A stretch of 64,000 nt of DNA from Astragalus membranaceus. Lineage: Eukaryota > Streptophyta > Magnoliopsida > Fabales > Fabaceae. The position numbers were made by a program, and so were the translations under genes. The DNA lies in NCBI GenBank assembly GCA_039519185.1, contig CM076846.1, positions 69,674,666 through 69,738,665 on the forward strand, read 5' to 3'. Position 1 is the stretch's first letter. Every line of letters begins with the position of its first letter. The notes beneath the pieces were generated by a model. That model saw only the letters and a program-made list of their open reading frames with translations, was not told where the DNA came from and searched no databases. This document shows positions 35,301-45,664 of the stretch, piece after piece.

Positions 35301-35825
35301 CTGACCTTCCCATCCTTCTTCGGAACCGGGACAATGTTGGCTACCCATTGAGGATACTTTGCTACTGCTAAGAATCCGGCATCAAACTGCTTCTTGACCT
35401 CATCTCTGATTTTTAGTGACATATCCGGCTTCATCCTTCTTAGCTTTTGCTTTACTGGCGGGCATTCGGGTTTTACTGGTAACTTATGCTCGACTATGTT
35501 GGGGTCCAGTCCAGGCATGTCTTGGTATGTCCATGGGAAGATGTCAACATAGTCGAACAAAAGCCTAACTAGCTTCTCTCGCTCACTATCTTTCATTGTG
35601 ATGCCGATTTTAACCTCTTTCTTATCCTCTTCTGTGCCCAAGTTTATTACCTCAGTAGATTCCCCGTGGGGTTGGATCGCTTTTTCTTCTTGCTCCATCA
35701 TTCTCATTAATTCTGGAGGAGTTTCCCAGTTATCTTCAACATCTTCCTCAGTTTGATTAATCGGGTGATCAAAGTCACAGTATGAATTATTGACACTGTT
35801 ATTTTCAAAGGCGTTTTTTTCAAAT
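32375..35825 (-). pseudogene. pol: Ogre-like pol: RT, RNase H, archaeal RNase H, integrase (two nonsense codons)
   Basis: This is exon 2 of the gag-pol transcript, beginning at the splice acceptor after 35826. RT has CVDYRDLNRASPKDDF, MPFGLKNAGATYQR and the active site YVDD. The first RNase H is degenerate at its first Asp region. The archaeal RNase H has MSFDGAS, then YEAC, YGDSALV and ENQLADALA. Integrase has an HHCC finger ending CHKCQ and core residues in WGMDVIGP, ITDNGTN and GAVEAANK, then a C-terminal domain. A TAA at 33974-33976 cuts the second RNase H just before its catalytic Glu. A TGA at 32651-32653 cuts the integrase C-terminus, which ends at 32375. Otherwise the frame is continuous over 3.45 kb, so the defects are few and probably recent. 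Confidence 0.93.
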
Positions 35826-36020
35826 CTGCATTAGTATAAATTGACGGAATGAAAACGAGCAAAAAGAAAATAAAACGCAAGTACAAAAGAGGACTGAAAT
35901 TTATTGGAGAATCTGAAATAACATTTTATTGATATTGATATTGAAAGGAGACATGTGTGCCCGAATGAAATGTCCTAAGGCCTTGGGCAGAGCCATAGGA
36001 TTGCATTACAGAAACATTAC
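35826..36020 (-). other. Ogre-type intron between protease and RT, 195 bp
   Basis: On the minus strand the donor is TCAAA before GTAATGTTTC and the acceptor is ACTAATGCAG. The donor overlaps the gag-protease stop codon (AAG TAA), so splicing removes the stop and joins the two frames in phase 2. Ogre elements are known to use an intron at this position to control the ratio of gag to pol. Confidence 0.85.
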
Positions 36021-39000
36021 TTTGAACTAAAAACTACAGGAAAATCGACGATCTCCCAATTCTTGAGCTTTTCGCTTGCTGGACAACGGCGCACAAGACT
36101 GGCACCGCCATTTTCAGCGCTTGAATCACCTTCAATAGCTGCAACCTGGTTAGGATCTTGCACCCCTGCGCTCTGAAAGCTTTGCTTTATGTCGCAGATG
36201 AAAATTTTCTTCATATCTGGCCCCCGACCCTCAAGTTTGGCCAACCTCCGCTCCTTCTTTTCCGCAGCGATCCTTCCTTTGTCAGTACGACTAGGCTGGT
36301 ACCCTATCCCACATCTGTCCTTGTTTTCACGCAGCTGTATGGGTGTTAGGATCCCTTGTTCAGTCTTCCCTAAACCGTTTCCCGCTTGATAACCCTTGTT
36401 TGTCATGACTTTAGCAATCATCAATGCAGCCTTGGACAGCTTTGGTTTTAACGATGGGGCCCCGTCCCCCACAAAGGTAGCATTTGCAATTTCTAGTGCT
36501 TGGAAGGCGGTCTCGAAAGATTCTTCTGCAGCCTCAACATAACGGAAAGGAAACGGTTTATTGACTAGCAACTCTTCTTCTCCTGAAACGACAACCAACT
36601 TGTTGTTGACTATGAACTTGAGCTTTTGGTGTAGAGAAGAGGGCACAGCCCCAGCAGAATGAATCCAAGGTCTTCCCAGAAGACAGCTGTAAGACGGATT
36701 GATGTCCATTACTTGGAAACTCACTATGAAGACCTCTGGACCTACCTGTACAGGTAACTCCATCTCTCCGATAACCTCTCTTTTAGACCCATCGAATGCC
36801 CTGACCAGCGTAGAACTGGGTTTCATGTATGAACAATCTACGTCTAGTTTGTTCATGGTTGATTTGGGTAGTACGTTCAGGGATGATCCGTTATCGATGA
36901 GTACCCGAGCTAGAGAGTATTCTCCACATTTCACGGAGATATGCAAAGCCTTGTTGTGCCCTCTTCCCTCGACGGGGATCTCGTCATCCGTGAATGTGAG
37001 GTAATTGTTTGCAACGATATTTCCGACGATCCCATCAAACTGGCCAACTGTGATGTCGGGAGTGACATGAGCTTCACTCAGCACCTTCATTAGCGTTACA
37101 CGGTGGGCTTCAGAATTGAGTAATAGTGATAGCAGAGATATCTTAGCAGGGGTCTGATTCAGCTGATCTACTACCTTGTACTCACTCTGCCTCATAATCT
37201 TTAGAAACTCACTGGCTTCTTGCTCAGATAATGCTTTCTTGCTTGCATTTTTGTCAGACGACTCTCCCTTTACGTTTTTTCCTTTATCAATCTTTCCTCT
37301 TTCATTTGATTCTCTTCCTTCGGGTCTTTCAGGGGCATAGACGCGCCCACTCCGAGTCATTCCGCTGCTTCCCGAGATATTGGTGACATCGGGATTGTTC
37401 TGAGGACCTTTCACTTGGACTTTCGCGTTGTAGTTCCATGGAACTGCTTTGGTGTCATTGTAGGGGAAGGGAGCTCGCACTTGGATAGTGATTGGTTTAG
37501 GCATACCCAGGGACGACTTCGAGTCCTTATTATAGCGGATCTCTAGCGGCTTCCGAGTATCCTTGTTCTGGCCATTGCTCGATAGGATAGTTGACACCTG
37601 GTCCTCCCTCTTTTGAAAGCCCACTTGTATTACATGTCGGTCCAACAGGTCCTGAAGCACTTGTTTGAACGCCTCACAATTTCCAATGCAGTGATGGTCA
37701 TTGCATGGATTCTTTCCAGTGCATTCTCTCTTAATAATCCCAAAGGAACACAGATTAGCATGAATCACTTCCAGGGGTGTCTGGATGCATTCTACCCTCC
37801 TGATTAGGGACGGTTCTGCAGAATCCTCAATTGCATTAGTTGAGGGCATCCCATGTCTTGGTAATGGGTTGGTAGCCACATTAGGACCATTTTTCTTGAA
37901 GTTCAACCAGCCCGAGGCGATTAGATCTTGGACGACATACTTCAATGCCTTGCAGTTTTCTATGGAATGGCCGACCGTTCCCGAATGAAATTCGCATGTG
38001 GTGTTTGGGTCGAAGCCTCTAGGAAAAGGGGGCTGGATCTGTCTCATTGGGCGGGTGGTGATTAAATTATGGCTGAGCAGGTGGCGGAATAGGTCGGAGT
38101 ATGACATTGGGATTGGATCAAACTGGACGAACTTTCCGACTGAGTAGTTTTGTGGTTTATGGCCTTGGTTGTTTTGTGTAGGTGGGGTAGATAGTGTTTG
38201 TGCTGAGCACGGATTGGTGTGAGAGGGATTGGAGTAGGGAGTTTTTCCGGTTCCTGTAGTGGCGTTGGCTTCTCCTTCTTTCTTTTTAGGAAATCCGGAG
38301 AAGGGCTTTCTCTGGTTAGTGTTTCCGGGGGAGGTATAAGCGATTTTCCCATTCCTCATTCCGTTCTCTAGCCTTTCTCCAATAACGACCATATCCGAGA
38401 AACTTGACGATACACTCCCGATCAGTTTTTCATAGAAGGGTGAAGGAAGAGTTTCCATGAACATAGATACCATTTCCCTTTCAAACAGAGGCGGTGCTAC
38501 CTGTGCTGCTAGTCCTCTCCAACGCTGAGCATATTCCTTGAGGGACTCGTTATCCCTTTTAGTCATGTTTTGTAGCTGAGTCCTATCAGGAGCCATATCA
38601 GTGTTGTACTTATACTGCTTAAGGAAAGCATCAGCGAGATCCTTCCAACACTGAATATGAGTGGGTGTCAACTGCATATACCAATTTGAAGCTGCCCCAG
38701 CTAAGCTGTCTTGGAAGTAGTGGATAAGCAGCTTGTCGTCATTTGCGAATGCAGCCATCTTCCTGCAGTACATAGTTAGGTGGCTTGCCGGACATGTTGC
38801 TCCTCTGTATTTATCAAAATCTGGTACCTTAAACTTAGGGGGAATGACCACGTTTGGAACGAGATATAAATCTTGTGCATTTCTTGCACCAATACTGAAT
38901 CCTTCAACTGCTCTCAACCTTTCTTCCAGCATTTGCAGTTTGTCTTGGGCTTGAGGGTTCTCCATAGAGTAGTTGTGAGGGAGTCCACTCATACCATAGT

Positions 39001-39637
39001 AAGGATGAATCATCGGAACTATGGCTGGGTTCACATTTGGGATATGTGAATGAGTGGGGTTCCTGAGGTTGGACCCTTGAGCTTGAGCATCGACAACCAG
39101 CGGTGGAGTGTAGCCGAGTGGAAATCTTTGCGGTGCGACAACAGGGCTCGGGTTGTGCATCTGCGGTGCCCCCGGATTACTGTTGTGACCTATCGCCGCA
39201 GGATGTCCTTGTCCCACGAATCCTGAGGGACCATCTTCCGAATTGGCAGCGACTGTCGGAGGTGTGTAACCTTGCGGAAGTCCATAAGGAGGCCATTGGT
39301 AACCCTGTTCGTTAGCCCCAGTAGGGTACACTGTATGGGGGATTCCGGGTCCATTGGGAATAGGAGGGTTGGTAGCTTGATTTTCAGTGTTCCCAGCGGA
39401 GACATCTTCATCTGTATTCCCATTCTTCAAAGCTTGTAGGACCCTTAAGATCTCAGCCATCTGTTGCTTCATCACATCTATTTCTGCCCTAAGCTCTTGA
39501 TTGCCTAGGTTCTGGTTACCCTGACCTAAGTCGTCCTGATGTGGATCGCCTTGATCCAGGTTATCTTGAGGCGGATTGTCCTGATTTACTTCCATGTATC
39601 TGGCCTGAGAACGAGTCCAATAGCGATGTTGACGCAC
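36017..39637 (-). CDS. gag-pro: Gag-protease polyprotein with C-terminal G-patch
   Basis: The open frame has 1206 codons. Its first in-frame ATG is at 39595; the frame is open further upstream, so the true start is unsure. Residues about 240-430 are the retrotransposon gag domain (SLAGAASNWYMQL, YAQRWRGLAAQV). Two Cys/His clusters follow (CEFHSGTVGHSIENC; CNDHHCIGNC), atypical zinc knuckles that may bind RNA. The aspartic protease has VLIDNGSSLNVLP, with DNG in place of DTG/DSG as usual for the Tat lineage. Near residue 1090-1135 there is a G-patch (GYQAGNGLGKTEQG). The stop codon lies in the intron donor. The gag packages element RNA in the cytoplasm and the protease cuts the polyprotein. 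No internal stop is present. Confidence 0.9.
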   Translation of the reverse strand: MRQHRYWTRSQARYMEVNQDNPPQDNLDQGDPHQDDLGQGNQNLGNQELRAEIDVMKQQMAEILRVLQALKNGNTDEDVSAGNTENQATNPPIPNGPGIPHTVYPTGANEQGYQWPPYGLPQGYTPPTVAANSEDGPSGFVGQGHPAAIGHNSNPGAPQMHNPSPVVAPQRFPLGYTPPLVVDAQAQGSNLRNPTHSHIPNVNPAIVPMIHPYYGMSGLPHNYSMENPQAQDKLQMLEERLRAVEGFSIGARNAQDLYLVPNVVIPPKFKVPDFDKYRGATCPASHLTMYCRKMAAFANDDKLLIHYFQDSLAGAASNWYMQLTPTHIQCWKDLADAFLKQYKYNTDMAPDRTQLQNMTKRDNESLKEYAQRWRGLAAQVAPPLFEREMVSMFMETLPSPFYEKLIGSVSSSFSDMVVIGERLENGMRNGKIAYTSPGNTNQRKPFSGFPKKKEGEANATTGTGKTPYSNPSHTNPCSAQTLSTPPTQNNQGHKPQNYSVGKFVQFDPIPMSYSDLFRHLLSHNLITTRPMRQIQPPFPRGFDPNTTCEFHSGTVGHSIENCKALKYVVQDLIASGWLNFKKNGPNVATNPLPRHGMPSTNAIEDSAEPSLIRRVECIQTPLEVIHANLCSFGIIKRECTGKNPCNDHHCIGNCEAFKQVLQDLLDRHVIQVGFQKREDQVSTILSSNGQNKDTRKPLEIRYNKDSKSSLGMPKPITIQVRAPFPYNDTKAVPWNYNAKVQVKGPQNNPDVTNISGSSGMTRSGRVYAPERPEGRESNERGKIDKGKNVKGESSDKNASKKALSEQEASEFLKIMRQSEYKVVDQLNQTPAKISLLSLLLNSEAHRVTLMKVLSEAHVTPDITVGQFDGIVGNIVANNYLTFTDDEIPVEGRGHNKALHISVKCGEYSLARVLIDNGSSLNVLPKSTMNKLDVDCSYMKPSSTLVRAFDGSKREVIGEMELPVQVGPEVFIVSFQVMDINPSYSCLLGRPWIHSAGAVPSSLHQKLKFIVNNKLVVVSGEEELLVNKPFPFRYVEAAEESFETAFQALEIANATFVGDGAPSLKPKLSKAALMIAKVMTNKGYQAGNGLGKTEQGILTPIQLRENKDRCGIGYQPSRTDKGRIAAEKKERRLAKLEGRGPDMKKIFICDIKQSFQSAGVQDPNQVAAIEGDSSAENGGASLVRRCPASEKLKNWEIVDFPVVFSSK

Positions 39638-39900
39638 CAGCTTGTCTTTTATTCTCTGTTGACGGGATACATGATATGAGTATGTGAATGGATGAAAAAT
39701 GAGTGATGCATGTGTGCATGAGTTTTATTGTTTTAGGCCGAGAATTGTAAGCGCGTCTTGATTTGTCATAAGTACATAAACTAACGTTTCAAGCATTTCC
39801 AAAAGGAGGATCAATAGGTGGAACAAACAAACTTCATTGATGGGGGAAAAGTACAGCATGAAAATTCGAAAAAACATTACAATGCTCTTTTAAATTTCGC

Positions 39901-41991
39901 TCAAATACATATAGCTTTCATTTTTCCACTCCTCTCTCTTTTTCTACTAGTGGTTCTACCAGCCTTCTCCCTAAGTTCGGCAATTAGGATCTTGCAAAAT
40001 TCCATAAATTTGGAAACTTGGACCGGGGTGTTGAACGGGTGCATTGCCGCGTCAGCCTTCTTTAGACGCTTTGGGATACCCATGATAGCTTGATCGGCCA
40101 GCCATGCCAACTTTGAGAATCTATCTCTCCAGTATAAGCTTTCATTCTTCAACTCTATGAAGACTTCATGGTTTTCTATCCTGCTGACCAATTCTACAAA
40201 GCGGCTCTCCCAGTGGATGCTTTCAATCTTCAGCTGATGGTAAACTTCCTCTTGATATCTGATATGGTCTTTCAGCTCATCAGATCTCTCATGCTCCCTT
40301 CTCAAGGCTTGTTGGTATTCTCGGAGTATCTCTTCAATGGTCTCTTTATCCCGCCGGATACTTTTCACTTGATCTTCAAACTCAGCTATCAATATCCGGG
40401 ACTCTCTCTTTGACTTCACCAACAAGCCTTGTGCGGTTTTTTCAGCAATCATTGACTCCTCCCATAACCCTTTCCATTTATGCGCATCATCAATGGCTTG
40501 GTTCTTCCTCAGGTTGCATCGCTTTAGTTCTTCCTTTGTTCCTCTCAGGTATTTTTGGACCCCTTGTTTGCTCTTTTCTTCGATCTTAAGTTGCTTGCGA
40601 CTGTCCTCGATGGCCAATGACTTAGTTGAGTTTTCTTCTTCCAATTTCTGGTTTCTTAGGAGCACTTTCTCTAATTCTGCCTGTAAGCCCTTCTTTTCTT
40701 CCTCAGCTTTTGACACTGCCATTTTGAGCTTATCTAACTCTTCGACAGTGGGAAGGGTAGGTTCAGCTATTTCTTCCTCAACCCGTAGTGCGCTTCGGTA
40801 AGGCAATCGGGTGTCTTGGATCCTTTTTTGGAGCCACTGACGAAAGGTGGGTTCCTTATCGCCGCCCCTCTTAGTAAGCTCTTGTCCTTTGCGGACAACC
40901 ATGTCCCACGCTTGAGAAATCTTCCGGAGCATGTCAACCTCTTTTGGGCTTCCCTCATGGAGGTAAAAAGGGATTAACTTGTCTTCGGTGGGCGGATTTC
41001 GCATGGGGTACCCTAGCTGTCTTAGAGTCAGAGAAGGGTTGTAATTTATGCATCCTCTTGTCCCCATGAGTGGGACATTTTGAAAACTTCCACATTGAAA
41101 AATTACCATAGGCCGGTCTTTCCACCACGATGGGTGCCAACGAACCTTGTACTCATGAAGGCCATTTAGCACTTGCAACCATTCACTGGTATTCATTGAC
41201 TCCACATCACATCCTCTAGCGTCTTCAATTGGGCCTTCTACCTTAACTTTGTTGACGAAGGCATGGGTAAGAAGCCAAACATACAAGGCTGGTAGGCAGC
41301 AGGATATCCTCCTTCCCTTTAGCTCACTATAATGTGTGAAGGTACAGTAAGTGTCTGCAAGAATGTCTGGAATTGGGTTGGTTGGGTTTTCTTCATCTTT
41401 GAAGGATAGGAACACACCAATAGCGGTTGTGTCCACATATCTTTCAAGGCGCGGGAATAGCACAATCCCAAAGATAGTCAAAGCCAACACTTGCTTGAAA
41501 GGACCCCAGTTTCTAGCTTCGGCGAAGGACTTCATTTGACCTTCCAGATACTCTTGCGGGAACCCTACAATGCAATTTCGGTTTTTCTTTTGGAGCTTCA
41601 AACTTTCCTTGCTGATTTGTAGCATTGAGGCAAGTTTTTCATCTGTGTAGTAATGCCCCTGGTACTGGTAGGGCCTAGCGTCTCGTTGAGGAAAACCAAG
41701 GATCTGCGTATATTCTTCCAGGGTAGGTGCCATCTGGAAATTTTTGAAAGTGAAGCATCTCAAAGAAGAGTCATAGAATTGGCTCAGGGCAACAACGGCA
41801 TTTGTTTGCACTTCCAACCGTAATAACATAATAATCTTCCCATAAGTTCTATCGAAAGACCTGTGCTCGATGGGCGGCAACCAACCCGCACATTCTCTTA
41901 AGCTAGTCAGATTGGGCTGTTTCACTGTAGGGTAGTTCAGGGTTTGAACTGCTTCACCGTTTGATCCCATGCTGCCTTGCTTATGACACAA
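39901..41991 (-). CDS. ORF1: Ogre ORF1 protein
   Basis: This is an uninterrupted frame of about 690 residues upstream of gag, a hallmark of Ogre elements whose function is unknown. The first ATG in frame is at 41970. The N-terminal half (FDRTYGKIIMLLRLEV, APTLEEYTQILGFP, FGIVLFPRL) resembles the plant-mobile-domain-like fold found in Ogre ORF1 proteins. From about residue 420 to 650 it is strongly Glu/Lys/Leu-rich and should form a long coiled coil. It ends with a basic tail. A plausible splice acceptor (CATTTAG) lies at about 42020 just upstream, so the first coding exon may begin elsewhere. A gap of 260 bases separates it from gag. Confidence 0.85.
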   Translation of the reverse strand: MCHKQGSMGSNGEAVQTLNYPTVKQPNLTSLRECAGWLPPIEHRSFDRTYGKIIMLLRLEVQTNAVVALSQFYDSSLRCFTFKNFQMAPTLEEYTQILGFPQRDARPYQYQGHYYTDEKLASMLQISKESLKLQKKNRNCIVGFPQEYLEGQMKSFAEARNWGPFKQVLALTIFGIVLFPRLERYVDTTAIGVFLSFKDEENPTNPIPDILADTYCTFTHYSELKGRRISCCLPALYVWLLTHAFVNKVKVEGPIEDARGCDVESMNTSEWLQVLNGLHEYKVRWHPSWWKDRPMVIFQCGSFQNVPLMGTRGCINYNPSLTLRQLGYPMRNPPTEDKLIPFYLHEGSPKEVDMLRKISQAWDMVVRKGQELTKRGGDKEPTFRQWLQKRIQDTRLPYRSALRVEEEIAEPTLPTVEELDKLKMAVSKAEEEKKGLQAELEKVLLRNQKLEEENSTKSLAIEDSRKQLKIEEKSKQGVQKYLRGTKEELKRCNLRKNQAIDDAHKWKGLWEESMIAEKTAQGLLVKSKRESRILIAEFEDQVKSIRRDKETIEEILREYQQALRREHERSDELKDHIRYQEEVYHQLKIESIHWESRFVELVSRIENHEVFIELKNESLYWRDRFSKLAWLADQAIMGIPKRLKKADAAMHPFNTPVQVSKFMEFCKILIAELREKAGRTTSRKRERSGKMKAICI

Positions 41992-42851
41992 TTTTTGAGC
42001 CTCTTACAATTCTCGGCAAACCTAAATGAGATGAATAACATGCATGTGAGGATTTTTTTTACATTTTGTGAAATAATGATGCTATATGATGGATGAAAGA
42101 ATGATGTCACGCGTGTTAAAAAAAAATAAGGAAAAACTTGGTGATTCATCTTTGAGAAGGTGTTAATTATGGGTCACATCCTATATATTTAAAAGGAAAA
42201 AAAAGAATAATAGTAATAATAAAATGGTTTAGATGATTTGATTTTTTTGGGAAGAGGAAAAAAAACAATTAAAAAAAAACTGTAATGATGCAGCGGGTAG
42301 GTGAAATGCCCTTGTGTCTTAAACAGGTTATGTCTTATATATAGGTCACGGTCTAGGGTCACTTACGTGGTCAATCTCTCAGGTGGCTCTATTCACTTCC
42401 TCACAAAGGTTTCCAGAGCTAAAATCCCCTTCATGATATGATCCACAACGATAGCGAGCTACCTGGTGTGGGATACCATGAAAGAGCGTACTCTGGTTGA
42501 GACATTCATGAGAGTCAGACAGATAAAATCCAGAATGACTGTCACTAATAATCTCCACTCGTCCTAGGTTAATTTTCAGACCCGAGTATAAGGCCCCACT
42601 CAGAAGTGTGTGAATGAACATGTGTAAGTGACGTGTGTGACACGGGCACAATACCTAGACCACACAAGCTGCAAAAGAAATACAGGTAATAGTACAAAAG
42701 TCTTCTACCCTAAGGTTCAATAAAGCCATGAATAAATAAACAAATAAATAAAGATAAAAATGGACTGGCAAATATGAACGCTAAGGTAAAAAGTATAAAA
42801 TTAACAATAATCTACACATTTAATTAAATTAGGCTTGACCCTCTTAAAAAT
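41992..42851 (-). other. Leader of the Ogre-like element
   Basis: No gene is supported. It holds the untranslated leader between PBS and ORF1; 42300-42650 is shared with the LARD leader. Short open frames on the minus strand are not conserved in the LARD. Confidence 0.6.
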
Positions 42852-42870
42852 GTCCCCAGTGAAGTCGCCA
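42852..42870 (-). promoter_or_regulatory. Ogre-like primer-binding site
   Basis: TGGCGACTTCACTGGGGAC on the minus strand, two bases inside the 5' LTR. It is identical to the LARD site and complementary to a tRNA 3' end ending in CGCCA. Confidence 0.87.
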
Positions 42871-42872
42871 GC

Positions 42873-45664
42873 TGTAGCGACCGAAAAATCCGAAGGAGGG
42901 GATTCTTCGTCATTTTTGCAATGAAGCCGCCATCAATATTTATTAAATAGGAAAACATTGAAAAAACCTTTATTTTTTGGGTTCGGGGGTCGATTATGCG
43001 CGGGGAAGGTATTAGCACCCTACAGCATCCTTTCAAGAGAAAGGTTACCATTTAATTTAATGTGTAGAGAGAAAGTTAATTTAAAGAAAATACTTTAATT
43101 TACCTTTTTATTATTTGCAAAATTGAAGAGGAAGACTTAATAAAAATTTTAGTTTTTTGCGCTTGACAGGAGTGGGCCCCTGCTCCTACGTATCTCCAGG
43201 TGGGATGGAGAAATCAAAGCTACGTAGTTCTTGGGGTAAAAAAATGTTTGTGTGTTTGATGTTTTTATTTATTTTTGAAATCGGGAGAGGTATTCGAGAC
43301 GACCAAACAAGTAAAACTCAGTGGTGGTCGCTCATAGCTCGCTTGAAAACCAAAGCTGTTATCACCGGTCAAACAAGCTAAGCTCAGAGTGACCATTAAT
43401 AACAAACTAATTTTATGTTTAGGAAAACATTTATTCGTTATTTGGAAAAAAGGTTGGTGAGAAAAAAAAAGTTTACTTAGGGGAAAGAAACAAAATTTAA
43501 AAAAAAAAGGGAACAGGGGGTGCAGCAGTAAAATAAAGGTGTAAATAAAAGGAGGGGTCTATTATTAAAAATGGGGTGCAGATAGAGAGCCCAGCCCTTT
43601 TTTGTAAGCTGGGCTGCGTTTTTTGTTTCCTGATGGGCTGGTCCGTTTCAAAAAGAAAAAAGAAACCGTGGGCTTTCAGAAGGGGGCGTGCTGAGTAAAA
43701 CGTAGGGGTGTGAATAGAAATCTGAAAAATAAAAAAATGTGAAAAGACCAAACTGCCCTTAGGTCCATACTATAAATACCTAAACCTAAAATAGAAACCC
43801 TAAAAATCCTTCTTCATCCACGGCGCCTCCCACCCCCCAAATCGTCCAACCCTAAAAAAAATCTTCTCTCTCCCCTTTTCACCGTATCTCTCCCTCTCTC
43901 ACCCTAAGCTCTTCCTCTCTCCACCGCGCCACTCTCCCCTTCTCCTCCGTGACCTCAACTCCTCTTCCTTCCTCGCCGACCCATTCTCTCTTCTCCTCTG
44001 TTTTCACTTTTTCTTTCTTAGATCGAGTTTCCGTTGGTGGTGCGGTTCGGCTCGGTGGTGGTGATGGGGCTACGGCGAGGCGGTGAAATGATGATATCGA
44101 CGGTGGCCGTACGGTGCGATGTGGGTTGCGGCATAGTGGTGAAGTGGTGGCGTTTTTTGGACGGTGGTAGCTTTGGGGTGTGGGGGCCGTGCGAGAGAGG
44201 AGAGATGATGGTGTGAGGGGTGGTCGGTCGGTGAGCAGTGATTGGTGGTTTCGGTTTGTACGGTGGTTGATAGTGTTGTTTGAGGTGGAGGGTGGACAGT
44301 GGTTGTGCGAGGAGGGAGGGTGGACAGTGGTTGTGCGAGGAGGGAGGATGGCCAAGATTTTGGGGGGCGGCTAACAGTGGCGGTGAGGGACAGTGGCTCA
44401 CGGCGGTGACTGGCGGCTCACGGTGGCTCACGGCGGTGGGCACCGTAAACGGTGGCCGAAGGTAACTAATGTATTTTTCCTCCTTACCTCGTTTCCTTCC
44501 TTTTCCCTTTCTCTTGAAAACTTGAAAAAATTTTTAGGAATTTAATTTTAGTTAAGTCTGAACCCTGATCTGAAATCCTAGTTGATTTATTTCATTTTTT
44601 TTATGATAGGTAATAGAATAGAAAAACAATCTAAACCTACAGGTTTTCTTATGTCTGAAACTGAATTTTAGCTAACAAACATTTCAAATACATGCTAATT
44701 TTATTTTCCTAAATGAGCTAAAAAAAAGTATATATAGACCAACCTCTTTTGACAGCTTCTGAAAATTTCCTTGCTGCTTGCTGTTACTCTCCTACTGATT
44801 GCTTCTCCCCCTTTTATTGCTCAAGTGTATTAGAACTCTGATGAATTCTAATTTTATGGTATCTCAGTTGTGTTTCAGTTGCTGTGTGTGTATCTGTCTC
44901 TGTATATTGCTGTCTGTGTATTCTGTTTTTTTTTTATGTGAATTGTTGGGCGTCCCCCTAACATTGTTTCTGCTCATGGTATTTATAGGCAAGAGATGTG
45001 GTGTAGTGTGGTATGCTAATGCAGGGGATCAAAACTCATAGGAGACCAAGCTGTTGGCAGCAGTGACACAGTGGAGCAGCAAGGATGGCAGCAGGGCTGC
45101 TGCCACTGCAGCAATGTTTTTTTCTTTGCTGAAAATGGGAGGCCAGACAAAAGGGACAAGAAGAAAGAAGCTTGGGCTTCTAGCCCCAGGGAGAGCAAGT
45201 CGCATGCTGCCTCCATATGATTTTGTTTTATTATTATTTATTTTTTTGTACTCTTTTTGCTTTTTAATTAATTTTTGTACCAATTGTAATTAATTTTTTG
45301 TCTTCACCTACATCAAAGTTGACTTAGGTTGTACCTCTTATTTGTAAAAAAAAAACTGTTTATGATAATAAAAACATTAATTCAGAAATTGATTTTTATT
45401 AGATTTTTCATAACAATAATGATAATTAAACTAATAGCAAATGACTTTAATAGCGGTAAAAAAAAACGAGTACCAAAAAAAAGGCTCGTATGCAACGAGA
45501 AACAAACACGCTCACGCAATGAAAGCAACAACGCGCGTACAATTAAAAAAGAAACGTGGCACAACGAGAACGACAATGCGTGCACAATTAAAAGCGACCC
45601 GCACACGCTAGGTGCGAATTGAAATCATTTGCGTTAGTCTGTCGGACGAAATTAGGGTATTACA
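42873..45664 (-). repeat. Ogre-like 5' LTR (right)
   Basis: It runs TGTAGCGACC to GGTATTACA and is nearly identical to 28101-30893; differences are scattered substitutions and one- to three-base length changes in homopolymers. It drives transcription of the element on the minus strand. Confidence 0.94.

Larger units (their letters stand above)
28101..45664 (-). mobile_element. Nearly complete Ogre-like LTR retrotransposon inserted in TNP2
   Basis: LTRs of 2.79 kb lie at 28101-30893 and 42873-45664, with a 5-bp target duplication GAAGG (28096-28100, 45665-45669). On the minus strand the order is 5' LTR, PBS, leader, ORF1, gag-protease, 195-bp intron, RT-RNase H, archaeal RNase H, integrase, long 3' region, polypurine tract, 3' LTR. 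ORF1, the intron and the second RNase H are hallmarks of the Ogre group. The two LTRs are close to identical by eye, so insertion is recent. Two nonsense codons in pol are the only obvious coding defects. Confidence 0.95.
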
